Below are positions 38,103 to 52,584 of a stretch of 64,000 nucleotides of DNA, in pieces (within the stretch, counting starts at the first letter, position 1; each line of letters starts with the position of its first letter). The DNA is from Pontederia crassipes (taxonomy: Eukaryota > Streptophyta > Magnoliopsida > Commelinales > Pontederiaceae): positions 61,781,146-61,845,145 of the forward strand of contig CM060193.1 of assembly GCA_030549335.1 (NCBI GenBank), read 5' to 3'. The notes under the pieces were generated by a model. That model was not told the DNA's origin and did not search any database. It worked only from the letters and a program-made list of their open reading frames with translations. A program made the translations under genes and the position numbers.

Positions 38103-38582
38103 TGTTAGACAATAGAAATGATAGTATGCCCTAAACTTAATCGACCGGTCTCGATCGAATCGATTAGATTGTACGATAATGATCGGATGAATCTAGACCG
38201 TTGGATGTTCATATTATTATATGATAATAGGCTTAAATAGAGAACATAATGGTCTTGTCCCTTATTTGTAACTTACTCTCCTCCTTCATGAATGAGAAGA
38301 TTACGAGGGAGAAGAAATTATACAATTCTTCTTTCCATTCATTATATAATAATGTATTAATCATGATATGGGTGTGACTTTCCCTCTCCCATTCTTCCTC
38401 TCAACTTTTCATCTTCTTCTTCACAATGGTTGTGGTGTAAAAAAGTGTGTGCAAATCTTCTTGATGTGAATACCATTAGAGGGATGATGTTTGTGATCCT
38501 CTCCAACGAATTTTTCTCCATTGGATAGCGTCAAAACGAATCCTTACTAATATTATTATAATCTTAATTTCATATTTGCTTA
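38103..38582 (+). mobile_element. Possible copia-type solo LTR (fossil)
   Basis: TGTTAGACAATAGAAATGAT followed by ATGCCCTAA resembles copia LTR starts, and GTTTATG occurs both at the left edge and at about 38583. No internal or primer-binding sequence follows. Tentative; it would lie in the intron or 3' flank of the short gene at 37384. Confidence 0.28.
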
Positions 38583-38599
38583 CCGTTTATGCCAATGAT

Positions 38600-39589
38600 C
38601 AATGACCTTTTAGGCCGAACCATGTCGACTGATGATGGCCACCACATTTGGCCCTCGAAGAACTTGTACGAAGCCCAACATCTGTGAATTTTTTTCACCC
38701 GCCACAGATTCTTTTGAGCAGAACAATTATGTGCTGCTATTCGTTAAACCCTGGGTAGTTAGATTGTCGCATCTAACATGGATTTCACACAGAGCACCAT
38801 AAATTTTGGTCTTCCATGACCAGATATAACTTCTGACTGATGATGTTTCTGAAGTGAAAAAAAATCCAAAACCTACTGTTGATAGATTGGTGAGCGGAGT
38901 CAAACCTATAGGGGGGTGAAAAAAAGAACATTCTCGACAGCCAACACAGATGCCGCAAGAACATGGAAGATTATATGGAAATTGCATATGGATGTTTGGA
39001 TCAGAACGGTCCACAAAATTTTCATGGAAATCGATGCCCCACCAACTTCGATGGAAGAACATCGATGATGGCATCGATGATCATCCCGAATGCAAGCTAT
39101 GTTAGATCAACCTTTCTACAAACTAGCCACCCTCCACACTTCCACTCTCCAAAAGTACTATGCTGGCAGGAAAAGTATACAAGCAGTAGACCTCAAAAAT
39201 TTCCTGCCGTAGCGAGTTGCAAAATATGAAACCTTCTTGCCCCAGAAATTTACTCCTTGTATTGTTCGTTCAACTGATCAGCAGCTTAAGTTTGAAGCTT
39301 GCCCTTGCTCAAAAGTCCTAGTAAACAGATGAAAGATAATGAGGCATACTTTCTTAGAAATCTTCGATAATAAAGCCTAAATCATAGTATGTTTTGACAA
39401 AAGAATGGTTCATTTTGGTTTACCTGGTGGGGACATCCACACCACAACGCTGTTCTTTGTGGGCACAGGAATTCTGTGAAGAATTTATATTTCTTGTCCT
39501 CCATAGGGAATGACTAGAAGCTTGGAAATTCGTTCGTGAAGCTTAGTAGCATGTATTGTAAAAAATATATGCCTAACAAAGAAATGAGA
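38600..39589. other. 3' flank of the IDM1-like gene; possible extra exon
   Basis: On the minus strand 39474-39426 is bounded by TTCTTCACAG and GTAAACC, so it looks like a small exon (frame EFLCPQRTALWCGCPHQ). It could be an alternative last part of the IDM1-like gene if the donor at 39614 is used instead of the stop at 39590. The rest is unassigned. Confidence 0.35.
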
Positions 39590-42500
39590 TCAAATTGTGG
39601 TTTCAGAGGCGTTACCTTGGTCATAATTGTTATCTGTAGATGGATAGTATGAAATGGATAGATTTCTAAGCTGGTTGTTTAGCCATTCCTCTAGAATCGG
39701 TGTTAGGCAAATAGAAGTTTGAGTTTCTGATGTATCACAAGCCTCTTTATCAGGAATGTGACAAAGATTATCCCCACAAGTTCCAACATCATGAGGTTGA
39801 TACTTACTCGATTGCAATCCATCATATTCTCCTGCGTTACCATGCAAGAAGGAAATACTATAATGAAGAATTAACAATCCAAAACATTCTTAACCACTGT
39901 AACAAAGGATAACTTAAAACAACGAAAAAAATGCTAAAGGATAACCTCTCAATTCATCTGAATCTTGACACAATTGCTTCTTCAATAATATGGTTCCTGG
40001 AAATGACACCAAGCCAATCTTGCTTAGTTTCTTCTTCTCTTCATCTTCCACATGCTTAAATCCGAAAATTGATGTCCAGGTGCTAACAAAGTCTGGAATT
40101 GCTGATAAAACCAGTAATTCAACCTTCATCGATATTAGCATCTACTTCAAAACAATATTAAGCTTTCAGGCAGAGAAAATGATGTGAATAAAGGAAAGTA
40201 AAATCTGAAGAACTGCAGAAAAAGGGATTTAATCAAATTATGCATAAAATGGAAAACAATGCCCTATTATGGTCCCAAGATGAATCAACACAATTGTAAA
40301 ATAATGAAGTTTGCTTTGAAGTGAAGATGGGAATGCCTCCGTGCAAGCTTATTAAGTGCGAATAAGCTTTTAACCAGTAGTATATCGTAACAGAAGTTAA
40401 CGAATGTATTTTACTGAAAGTTTTGATGCACCTCTTCAGTTGCATGCAAAAGAAGTTTACACATTCCTTGGTGTCGTCTTTCAGCGCAAGTTGCAATAAG
40501 AGGCATCTCAGCAACTTTGATTCCATGCACCCTGCACAAGATCATATCGAATGGCTATCATGTCAAGAAATCGGGTTTGTGATTTGTCACGATGCAGCAA
40601 AAGAAATTTAATAGTTTATTATACATAACACAAAACATGTGAACTGAGATGTCATGGATTCAAGCAAGTGGGCAGCGTCTCATGTACTTGCTGTTACCTA
40701 ATTCCTGCTATCCAGGTAGTGGAATACGGGAACTGCAAACTGAGTCATAGACAAGGTTGTCACCTTCACAATGCATTAGTAGTACCTGATAGATGCTACA
40801 GAAATAAGTTCATCATTGGTCTCCAACACTACAGTATAGAACCCCTTGTAGTTCAGACGTGCAAGGTTAGACCTGAGATAAGTATTTAGAGTGAAAAACT
40901 TCCCATGAAGAATTTAAGCAAGAAAACCTAAATGAGTTTATTGAGAAAAGAGATTTCATTGCTTGTAAATAATATATGGTATTTAAGCCTCTGAAGAATT
41001 TATCACAGATGCATAAATATCTATAGCCAATTTAGCATCATCTGACAAATGGCAATTGCATTTAATGTAAGGAATTACTTTGTCAAATAAGTTATAACTG
41101 CATTTCAGTTGGTCGTAGATGGCAATGCTCATGCTGGGGTACAATAGTAAAGGGAGTAGACAGTATCAAGGTACCACAGTGCATTAGACGAGCTCTAGAA
41201 CTAATAGAGGAATTTGACAAGAAAAACGTAAAAATGAGGTTCCACTACAAAGACAAAAAGAAGCAGAACCTAACCTCCAGTTATACAAGATATGAGGAAT
41301 GATGCTGATGCCTGTTTGAGAATCTACTATCGGAAGAAAGGATTCCTCCATAATTGTCAAAGCAACTGCCAGTTTCATGTTGCATTCTGCAATTAAAGCA
41401 GTTTTCTTTGCAGAGCGAACTTTCTGATCACTGCGACTACATCTAAGAACAGTATATGATAAGCCATTGCCTATGTGCTTCATTACTCCCACAAGAGAAC
41501 GCAAACCTAAATATACCTGTAAAGACCAGTAAAATCACTATATAACCTAAGAAGTGAACAATTAATAACAGGGATATAAAAAATCCATGCTTGAACAGCA
41601 ATACAAATTCATCCATGACAAAGTGACGTTGTAGTTTCCAACATGTTTTTTTTAACTGTTTCAAAATTTTAAGTCATCAGATCCAAGGCATGCTGATTAA
41701 CGGCTCTTGATATATCACTTCATTTTACTAGTTAAAACATGCAATAATTGTTGTCTTGGAGCTTGCATACAATGTGGCAGAAGACCATATAAGACATCCA
41801 ATTTCTCAAAAGATTTAATCTATATTCCAGCTTAAGAATAATTCACAAAATACAAAGCGGATGATTACAAGATTATTGGTCATCCTTTCATTTGTCAAAG
41901 AAAAAGACAATTGCCTAAAAAATGTTTAATTGTTTCTTCATCTTAAAAGAAACATACCTCTTGGCAATTTCTTCCGCAGAACCATAAATAAGGTTCTAGT
42001 TCACCTTTAGTCCCAAACTTTTCCATTATACACTTTTGATGATCTGCAGTTAATTATATCAGAATTTCACAGTTGTAGCTAACATAAAAGACACTTGTTG
42101 GTCAATGATAGATATGTGAAGGTTTAAGAGATAAAATGATTAGTCATTAGGGAATAGGTAATATCATGTTGATTAAAGGTTGGAACATATTACATTGATG
42201 TTGACACTGTGAGCATTCTAATGCACTCCTGGAACTTGTGCCCTTCACCTCAATAACCACATTTCTGCATATGTCACAAATGCACCTTGGGCAATACCAG
42301 CTGCCTTCTGGAAGTTCCTGTACGGAAGTGGAGAGTTAGATTTTAAATATAGATAAAATTACCCTAAAAAAATATAATAAAGATGTCAATTCAACATTAT
42401 GGGTCCAACAACGAGTTACAAAAACAACTATCAATGATCTTAGCCATGAGATCAGAAAAAGCCAATAGCATTCAATATAGAAGAACAAATTGTTTCACCT

Positions 42501-45500
42501 ACATAATAGTTAAGTAGGATCTTGTCGAGAAAATTATTGATTGTAACAGTGTTGCAAGAACTAAAATAACCCAACCTGAAATGTTCAATTAAAAAAGAGG
42601 GAGTTTTACTTGGTTAGTTGTTTGAGCTTCATGTACACAAGCCAAAAGGCATGTATGATATATCATAAAACAACCCACTGTCAGTCTGTAGCAACAGGCA
42701 AATACAAAACAATAAGAAAAAGGAAAAGAATGACCATCAGTCAGGCTATAGCAAGCAACAACAATGTGCCTACAAGCAATAGCGAACTGGAAATACATAG
42801 AATGTGGAAGCCATATAATACTTCTATCGTTCATAAGTTTGAAAGTCAGCACACAATATGAGTCTAAAGTTACAGATTTATCACAACCAGAATTTGTATA
42901 ATTGCTGTACTAAAATTACTATTATCATAAGATAGGATCAAATCCTGAGAGTCATAAGTCAACATGAAATGAGATGTTTTGGCACATCATAGCAACTTAT
43001 CTTGAGCCAATTTATTTCTAATAAATTGGATTATTGAAACTTTTAGTTACATATGATCTGGCAGCCTTGAGAGAAACATACTGGCGGTTGGCTGGTTGCA
43101 TGATGACCAGCTCAAACTACAAAAAAATTATTGTAGGCATGTCTTTTGTTTAGGTTGCATGTGTATTCATCCAAGTTAGTATGATTTTCACTATATGAGG
43201 GTAAAACAAAGGTGTGCAATAATAATAAGCAAGCCAACACAGTAATTAATTGAGACACCATACTAGTCTATTTTTCTTGAGTGCACATAACAGAATCATT
43301 GGAATTGTCTGAGACATAAATCGTGGATGTAAATGGACCAGTTGGATATACTACTTAGTTATCAAACATTTGTATAAATACCTTCCATTTATTAAGGACC
43401 ACCTAATCTATTTTACTTTACATGACTTGAAGATCTACAAATGTAACAAATTAAAATGGTAAAAGATCAAGTTAAAATGATATGTGGATACTAGAACCTG
43501 TGAAGGTAAGCATGCTTGATGAAATGTAGATGGGCAGTTATCACAGCATAGCAATTCACCACCATCACCACATAGTCCACAGGTATCATCATTCTCTCCG
43601 TTGCTCATATGATCCAATTCTGGAATTGTGTCTTTCCTTCTCTTGTACTCTATGGACCAAGCTTCCAGCAGACAAAGGACGTATGGTTTACCAGAGCCCA
43701 AAAATAAGTTTAAACAATGTGCTTGAGGTCTGTGATAGGCATGAAGCTTGAACTCAGACACTGAGAAAATCTCATTGCAGCACTTGCAAATGATGCCATC
43801 TCTACTAATCCTTCCTCTCTTTAAAACTCTGTTTTCCTTTTTCCCTCGATACCGGAATGCATTGTTCATCAAAATTAAACCCATATCAATCAATTTGCAT
43901 AACACTGTTCTTGCTGCCAATAAGGGTTGTTTGCCTAGGTTCTTACGTCGTCTTCTTTCACATAGTAATGTAGAACCTTGATTCTTTAGATTTGATGTCA
44001 ACTTTCCCTCTAAATCAACAACTTCATCCCCAAGCCTCAAACCTTTTCCACATATAGCAGCAGAAACTAAGAAATCATCATCATATAATTGACATATATT
44101 TTTCTCTCCAGTCGTCCCATAGGCTTCTGGCATTGCAGTTCTCAGATTTGTCTGACCAACCTGAGATTCTTGAATATTGCCTTTGTCTATATCTCCATAG
44201 TCTCCCCCATAATTGAACATCAATGGAACTTGATAACAAAATTGTTGTGTTGTGCTTGTGTCGCTGGATTTCAAATCATGGTTCTTGTCCTGGTCCTTCT
44301 TGACTTTAGATGATTCTCTAGGATGAAACTTTATATTTTCTTTGCCACCTTCATCTATTGTTGATTTGCTTTCAGATATAATTTTTCTATTTATTTTCAA
44401 TGACAAATCTTCATCCCCCAAAGAGGGCAAAGAGTTAATCTCATCATATTTTTCATTAATCTTTTGCACTATGGTTGCTGATTTGGGAGCCTCACTATGT
44501 AACTCTGCTGATTGAAAGTTCTCCACAACTAGAGATAGACATCCTTTAGCTTTTCCAGAAGCACTACAATTCCTCTTTCCAGGGCAAGGCGACTTGTTTG
44601 AGAAATCTGAAAAGGACTTTATTGTTAACAAAATTTCTGACATACTCTTTGTCTTGTTTGTATTTGACGGTGCAGTGATATCAGATGTTTGCCCTGTCCC
44701 ATGTTCTGAAACCCTAGATTGTTTCCTTGCTTTCTTTCTCTTATCTGCTGATTGCTTTGTATTGCTTGTTGTTGCTACTTCCACTGCATCAATGTCTTTC
44801 TGTTGGTCTGGATAAGGTGTGCTCGTGCCAGCATGATAAGCTCCAGTGAGTAGACCTGGTTGATCAACTGCAGATAGAACTGGTTGCTGAGTATTATTCT
44901 TACAGCCACACCTAGCATTAGTTGTACCCAGATTAGTTATCTCTTGCGTATGATTGTTGGAGGGACTGTAAACCAGAGTGCCACACTGCGGATATAGAAG
45001 CTTTGCCGAACGTTCAAGCATATGTTTTGCTGGGCAACAGTCACCAGTGATATTGCTTCCATTTGTCATATTTTTCAACTTCTTTTCCTTGTCAACTTTC
45101 TCATGTCTAACTTCACAATCCAGAACAACATTAATTTCATGATTTTCATCAAGTGAAAATTTTACTCTGTTGCTGGCCCCTTGAGTTTTATTCTGGATCC
45201 CTGTATCCTCCTGAGTAGCTGCTTTGATATAAGCATGTCCTTCGTCCTTAAACACAATTTGTGCTTTGTTTGGGAGATGATTCTCACTTTGATGTAATCT
45301 CTTCCTTTTGTGATAAACAATTGGCTGTTCGTGATGTCTTGTTGTATCATAAGGTTGAGTTGGTATTGGCAATGGCCCATAAGGATGAGAAGGCAAACTG
45401 CATTCCTGGCAATACAACTAAACAAGATTTAGCTTCATGATCAACTTTTGTTTGGATTCCAAATAGAAGAATACATATGAGGTTTCAAACCTTTTGTCCA

Positions 45501-46840
45501 TGTGTTGCTGGAGTGGGTTTAACTGATTGCCCCAGAATAGCTTTAGGACCATCTGGTGACAGAACTGATACGTGTGTAGTAATGTTATCAATGCCACTGG
45601 GTTCGTGTCTGCTCAGATCAGGACAATCTTGCGTACCAGATACCTTCAAGTCACAAGCATTTTCAGTTATCTCTGACTGCACATTGGACTTAAATACAGG
45701 AAATAAAATCCTCCTTGAACTGCATGCTAAATGTGAACTGTGCTTTGCTGGTTTATCTTGGTCAACATTCTTCTTTGTGAAAATCTCATCATTAGTCTGT
45801 TCAAGAATAGTTACTGAACTATTAACAGCTTTCATTGCATGCCCATTGCGCAGCATGCTGATCTTCTGATGAATACAAACAACTGCCACGAATGGGTCAA
45901 GAAGCAGCCATCTTTGCAGGAGTGAAAGAGACCTCTTCCTACACTGAATATCTCTATCAATGTATGAAAGAATATCTGCCAGATCGCCTTCAAACCCACC
46001 AATATCAATCCACACTCTTCCTGCTGTTTCCTCCTCCGAGTCAGAGACATCACTCAATAGCAGCTGACCACAATGCATCCAAGCCTTGCAGAGCGAATTG
46101 AAACAGATTCCTTCAGGCGACCAAAATATTTTATCAATTGTTCTGGTTTCACGGGAATGTCTTGCCCGGAACTCGCTCTTCCATCCTGAGTCTTTGAGGA
46201 GATGATGGGCATGTGAACGTAGATGTGTCTGGAGATACTTGCTCCAGGAGTCTCCTGGTTTCCTCTTCGGAGTTAAGATGACTGCATCCTTTTCTGGCTG
46301 CCCTTTTATGCGTGATGCAACTGCAACTTGAGTGACCTTTTCCGGCTGCTGTTTCATGTGTGTTGTAAGTGGAGTGACCTCTGCAGGTGGAAGAGGCCTA
46401 GGACCTTTATGATTATCTGATGAATCCACTACAGCAACGTCACCTTTTGCATCATGTTTGCTGCTGGCTCCACTTTTAGGAAAAGTATCATCCACAAATC
46501 CCCCACAACTATCCGTTTGAAGCTTGGTATTCAACACATGCAGCCTAGATTCGAAACCCTGAGCAGAGGACTCAACAATGTGGCAATGTATTTTTTGCTG
46601 GATACTCCCCAGAACATCATTCCCTGTGGCATCATTTACAGGAGATCCCTTATTTGATTGAGAATCAACTGCTTTTGAGGCATTGCAACTGTCATGAGGA
46701 AAGTCAGAAAACACTTCCCTAAACATCTCAATTTCGGAGCCCTCGAGTTCATCTCTTACAAGACTCATGGCCTCTTCACCAAAGAACATCTTCATCATCT
46801 CCATTGATTCATCTGATACCTTCCGCTTATCTGCGTCCAT
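39590..46840 (-). CDS. IDM1-like: IDM1/ROS4-like PHD-finger GNAT acetyltransferase, 9 coding exons
   Basis: Coding exons: 46840-45491, 45417-43498, 42317-42194, 42043-41958, 41516-41275, 40872-40786, 40531-40432, 40141-39946 and 39831-39590; total 4347 bp, about 1448 residues, all GT-AG and in phase. An N-terminal block around 198-260 (SWSKYLQTHLRSHAHHLLKD, then GWKSEFRAR) matches the IDM1 N-terminal region. A TPL-binding-type (TDBD) domain lies at about 988-1036 (GIICKCCNEIFSVSEFKLHA). The PHD finger spans about 1063-1102 (CGLCGDGGELLCCDNC...WYCPRC), interrupted by intron 2. The GNAT domain follows from about 1240, with an acetyl-CoA motif of the RxxGxx type at 1289-1294 (RHQGMC). In Arabidopsis, IDM1 acetylates histone H3 to guide active DNA demethylation; nuclear action is inferred. 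The protein is longer than Arabidopsis IDM1 because of a large low-complexity middle. The last exon could instead splice at 39614. Confidence 0.88.
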
Positions 46841-47600
46841 CGTCTCAAAAAATTTCTCTTTTTCACGGGCAGCTTCAGCTCTATATTCGAATTAAGCCAC
46901 TTTCTGCCATCTGCATGGTACACGTACTACTGCAATCTGAAGCAAAGAAAATGATGCATGCTGTAGCCAAACAAAAGGGAAAATAGTTTGAAAAGCTAGA
47001 AATGCACAGTACCATCAACAAAGATTTGAACATCAAAAACTAAGTGCAACTGAGTCCTAGGATACCATCATCAACAATCCTATCAACCCACCAAAGCCTT
47101 CGCATTCAACTAATGAAACCACCAAAATTTCACTAAGCAAAGCCAAAAAAAGGACTTTAAACATAACAATGCCAATGCATGTCACCAACAACAGGAACCA
47201 AATGTAGCTCTCGAAAGCCAAAAAGCACACCTTTTTAAGTGCTGGAAAGGTGAGATTTTCTCACGGGCTTCTTCCACACCCGGAGCAAGAACGAGATGGA
47301 ATTCCTCTGGGTGGAGAGAGAGAGAGAGAGAGAGAGGACAGTGCGAGAGAGAGGAAAAAATCAAAGGCCCGTAGCCTGGCATTGCGGCCCCCCCGAGAGC
47401 GTTCCACTCGGCGAGAGTGCGGCCTCTCCCTGTGGCAGGTGCGTTGGCGCGAGTTCCCGATCCACGGCGTCACATCGTCGATGAACTGTGGAGAGCATCC
47501 ACATTTTCCACTTCCGGAGCTTTTGACACTTTTTTATTTACACGCCCTCGGCGTATCTAGGGAACGTATCTACGCTTCCACGTCGCAAATCTAATCATTG
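46841..47600 (-). promoter_or_regulatory. 5' leader and promoter region of the IDM1-like gene
   Basis: Contains a (GA)n tract (about 47320-47338), GC-rich sequence near 47380-47470 and no convincing coding frame. Plausibly an untranslated first exon with intron plus promoter; the transcription start is not visible. Confidence 0.4.
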
Positions 47601-50600
47601 CCCGTGTGCATTTAATCTTTCGTTGTCGTTTTCCATGTCCGAGTTCGAGTTGTAATTTGTAGTGAGATTGTGCTTCTGCTACTGTCGTCGGATTCAACGG
47701 AAGGAAGAAAAAAAAAGGACGTGGAATCCAGGCGTCGATGGATGGATGTTCTTCCGCTTGGTTGGATCCGCGTGCCGCACTCGGCGCCGTCGAGGGCGGT
47801 GCGCCGCCATGCATGTGGTAAAATGCATGATCTTATAAAGGGTGACGGCTAAAATGTAACGTGTTATCTGAAACTTAAACTAAAAAAAAAAAAGACGTAT
47901 ATGATATATGTGAACATGGTGAAAAGCTCATCAAGTTGGAATGGAGTGATAATGGTAAGTGAGATCTCTTTCTTGAAAAATCTTATTGAAATATGTGATC
48001 GAAGATGACTCATATTAAATTAGTTGGACTTATTGAGATCATTTGATGCTAATAATTTTATTTATACTACTTTGAGCTGAATATCAGATTAGTTGAGTGC
48101 TAATAATTTTAAATATTAATGATTTAATAGAAAAAATTAACTGAACTTAATGATGAAATATTAGTAGTCTTAAATATCGATGATTCGATAGAAAAAAATT
48201 AATTAAAGTTAATAATGGAGTGATTATGATTCAGTAGTGTCATAGAAATTCGACTATGGACGCCACTTAAAATTCTAAAAATCGAGGGCTGACTGCTAAA
48301 AAAAACTTATCTTCTTACCTTGTTTTAGTTCAATTTTGGAGTTCTAAGGATCCCAGCTAACTTGGATAAATCGTTGTGCAGGTACTGTGTCTATGCATGA
48401 GAAACTATTGCATGCCCTTAAACAATACATACCCATTCTATTCTTTGTACTTTGTATTTTTTCTTGGATATCAGACCAAGAAAATAACATGATGTTCAGT
48501 CATAATTGAATGATATATTGGGGTGAGAGCAAAGATTTTATTAGATGTCACAATATTTCAAATATTTTTTTACTTTAAGTTTAGAGAGTTTCTATAAGTT
48601 TTTTTCTTACTAGACAATACAAATTTTTCAGGTTAAAATTCTACTTTCATATTTCATATGACTCCTATTATAAATGTGGGATGGACGATTAACAGAATCT
48701 ATATCATATTCGAAACGTGAATGGATAATAATTGAGTTAGGATTCGGTTACACAAACGGCAGTTTCAGCAAAGAAAGGTATTATATGTCTATTGGAAGTA
48801 GTCTACTAGATTCAATCTAATTCGCTCACATATCCTGCAGGCAAATCTGAGTTTATTTGTGCATAGATATTTCGTTAATATCTCTGTGTGCAAAGTTTAG
48901 CAAATTGATTTTTGCTTCAGTGTTCTCAATCGTTTCTTGTGAGTTTGATGAGCTTTCGGAGAACTCGTGCAGCTGCTTGGACGAATACAAGGTCCAAGAT
49001 GAACTTATATGCAACATCTTTTATGGGCTTCTTTGGAGCTAATATGAGCTGCAAATAAGTTGGAAGTTTGCAGATCTCATTGGAGAATGCTTTATGGACA
49101 TCATATGTATTGACCCTTTTTAATGTCTCTTTACACATTAGTTATTGCTAAGTTGTATTTAGCAATAATTAGAGGCACCGTGTCTCTTGCGTCTCCTGTC
49201 TTTTCATTTATCAGATTAAAAATTTATGGATCATATTTCACTCTCTTTTTTTTAAAAAAAAAGACTTTTAATCTGATGGTGGAAACATAAAGTAGAAAAG
49301 AACCAGGCAAGAATGAAATGGACCTGGATGACCCAGTCGCATTAAATTCTCCGTTTCCAAACTATTCAAGTAGACTTGATGATTAGCTTACCTTTGTTCT
49401 GATTTGGAATACTAATGTGTCAGCTTCCACAAACAAGTGTGGACTTGTTCAACCACCCTGCTCGGACTCAAAATTTAGATTCACAAGCATCCAACAAAAA
49501 CGAGTACTAGCTCGATGACTTCCAAGGAATCATGGTCAGTCTGCATATGATGACACAAGAAGAATCTCGTAGACATACTTTTCACCAATATGCTGTGCTT
49601 CCATAAGGAGAGTTCCTAGATCTGTATAAGTTCTCTATCTTTGCCAACTAACCTGTTTTTATCTGAACATGGACTTATCAATCAGCGGGATTACTAGAGG
49701 ACATCGACTGTGTCAAAAAAGATGAAAAGAAGAATAGTCCTGATCAATCAACAGAATATAGTTTACTTTATTCTGGTGAGACTTGTATGGCACCCAATAT
49801 TTGCTCACACAGAAGAAAAAAAAAGATCAACATCAATTTGTCTGATGCTTCATGAAATCAGAAAAGGAGAGCTCGGGTTAGTCTGAGTATTTCATCCACC
49901 ATTTCAGGACATCTTGCAGGTTAGAGCATTTATAACAACATATATAATGGTTTTTTGTTTCTATCATGGTTTTTTGTTTCTTTTCTAGCCATTTATTAAT
50001 CATAGGTTTGTTGGCCTGTGTTTTTCCAAACTAATACGACTACAAGACAGGCAAGGGGGGGCGTTTGAGGTTGGTGGCGAGCTATAACTTGGCCATGAGA
50101 TGAGGTTGGTGCACAGTGCACTTCACATTTTGTATGCACACACAACGGGAATTCTGGAAGCCATCCAAGTGGTATTGGTTAACATGGCATTAAGTATTTA
50201 GCAACAGCTGCTTCGGTTGGTAAGACGAAAAATGCCAAACTTAGTGCAGAAAGGCTTGTGGAATATTTTCTTATGGCCACCAAACCTAAAAAGTCCAGAT
50301 CACAGGCGTCAATGTCGTTGGACTCCTGTCTCATCCGGTGATTTTTCAAGAGCATTATCATCAGATGTTTATGCCTTAATTTTTTTTATGTGGCATGTTA
50401 GTTCACAGAAATTAGCAAAGTGCAGAATAAAATCCACTTGGCATGCCTCATGAACTTGTGGAGATGGAGCGCCGTGTTAATGGCATAATGACTTCTGAAA
50501 GATATCTATGATGAAAATTCAAAATTTGTATCTCAGAGGATGAGAGGAGTAGTTGATGCACTGCCTCGCTCATCATAAATCTTTGCATTGGTCTGAATCA

Positions 50601-52580
50601 TCATGATCTGTTTGTCTTCACCAGGACAAGGCAAAGAGAGATCCTTAATCATGATTAGAAAACTCACTTCCCATGCTATCTATTATCATTTTCAACATCT
50701 CTTTTTTTTTCCATCAATTGCTTCAACTTTCTCTCTCTCTCTCTTTCTCTCTCTGTTGTCAGGGTCGGTATGAGGAGGCCTTTGGTGTTAAACTACAGTT
50801 GTAAAGGAGAAAGGTGATTGTTACTACACTTCATTCAGATCTCTTATTTATCAGTTTTATTACTTCTATCATCATGTGAGGAATTCTTCTTAGAAAAAAT
50901 GTTATACAAAACCTTGATTTACATTGTTCTTCCGGTACACATTTTGAATTTGGAATCACATGTCACAATCTAGTGGATTGCTCTCGTCCATGTCCTTCCC
51001 TGCTACCACTTACAAGCAGGATTCATGCTTGTAACTGTGTCACCTCGTTTCACGAGGACTGGATGCATCCCACAACTGTGGGCTTCCTACTTTTAATAAT
51101 AAGAACTAGACCACCATTCAACACATTCTAGTTGAAAGTTGATCAATACTTTAAAAGGAATTCCAGCAAGGACTGATTAAAACCACTGAGTAGGTACACC
51201 AACACCCCATCCGTCCTCCTCCTCCCCTTTAGAATCTCTCCAGAATCCAATTGCTTCTTGTTGCATGCACATTAACCACTGAAAGAATGGTGCATGCAGC
51301 ATCATTTGCGGTGAAAGAGGTTAAAGAACAGAGGCCAATGAACATAAGCTACAGGAGGGATCAGTCCGAGGCTCACAGGAGAACATTTGGTGTTCTTCCT
51401 GTTCGGAGGATAGGAGCTAATGAATGCAATAAATGAACTGCCTGACTCATGGATCAAGATTCTGTCTCTTGTGTTCAAGACTTTAAATCATCCTCTGCGG
51501 GTCTCAGCTCTCAAAGGACTTGCTTTTCCTTGTTCCTTCATTGCACCATGCTGGTGCTCCAATGTCCACTTGTTTTTGACCTGGTCAAGAGGACAGACGC
51601 CATCTACCCATTAGAAAGAATCGATCAGAGTACTGAGATGCAGATGGAGGCATTGAATCCAGTGAAGTACACGTCTAACTGGTGCAGCCATTTATTGTTC
51701 TTGCATCACCTCTTCTCTCAGGGAGGGGGGAGAGAGAGAGGGGGGAGGGATCACTTGACTGTTTGGCCAAACTTGTAGCTTTGGACCAGTAGGTAGTGGT
51801 CATAATTCTGTGTCTTTGAGGCTTGACACTAATATGAAATTGAAATTTCCTGATCAGTAAGTTGGTTCATATCATATCTATGTGGGACCTTCAATAATAT
51901 ACAACATGGGACTGAAAGAAACACATTAGGTCTAAATGTAAGCTTGGAAGAGTGATCATTGTGAAAGAAAGGATATTGGATATCAAATTTAAGCACTTGT
52001 GGCGTACGGGGATTAATTATGTCCAACATTTATTGCAGCCTTTCAGCACAGTTGGCCTTAGCAATCAGCAAAGTATGGCACAAGTTACATGTACATTTCT
52101 TTACTTGATAAAGTTGTGCTTGTTGTGTTAGGCCATGCCAATGCATGCACACTTGAACATTTAATTATGCAATTAGTCCAAAATAGCTGAGCTTGGAGTT
52201 ATTAACCATTGGTCCAACATAGACCAATGCCAGTGGCCATCAATGGCGATTAGTCACGTATCATTCTGGTCAGGCTTAATTTAATCTCTTACCTGCACAA
52301 AGCAGTACTGTTCATGCCTTTGCACTTTGTTTAACATGCAATGAATGATGAAGACTGTCCTTGTCAATGATGAGGCATCTTATGCTGAAAATCAAGTGGC
52401 CTTAATACGGCACATAAGTTGATAAACCAGAAAAAAAAAAAGAAAGAAAGAAAGAAAAAGGATAAGAAATTGAAGTCCCAGGGTTGTTCATCCAATCATA
52501 ATTATCCTGACTCATAAATATTAGTTGTCTCACCAAGAACTGCATCACTATAGTAGCATAAAAAAATATGAGATTGGAAT
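47601..52580. other. Intergenic region of about 5 kb; no recognisable gene
   Basis: Moderately AT-rich, with several short open frames on both strands (for example 48857-49042 plus, 48926-49138 minus, 51251-51436 plus, 51449-51778 plus), none resembling a known family. CT-rich tracts lie at about 50728-50757 and GA-rich ones at 51720-51750. A non-coding transcript or a diverged gene relic is possible but cannot be supported. Confidence 0.45.
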
Positions 52581-52584
52581 GATT

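Noticed and set aside
48857-49138. Opposed open frames of 61 and 70 residues
   Set aside because: No start context, no splice partners and no recognisable motif on either strand.
51280-51480. Possible miR172 precursor (GCATGCAGCATCAT near 51292 and ATCAAGATTCT near 51465)
   Set aside because: Neither piece contains a complete mature sequence and they do not pair as a precursor hairpin.
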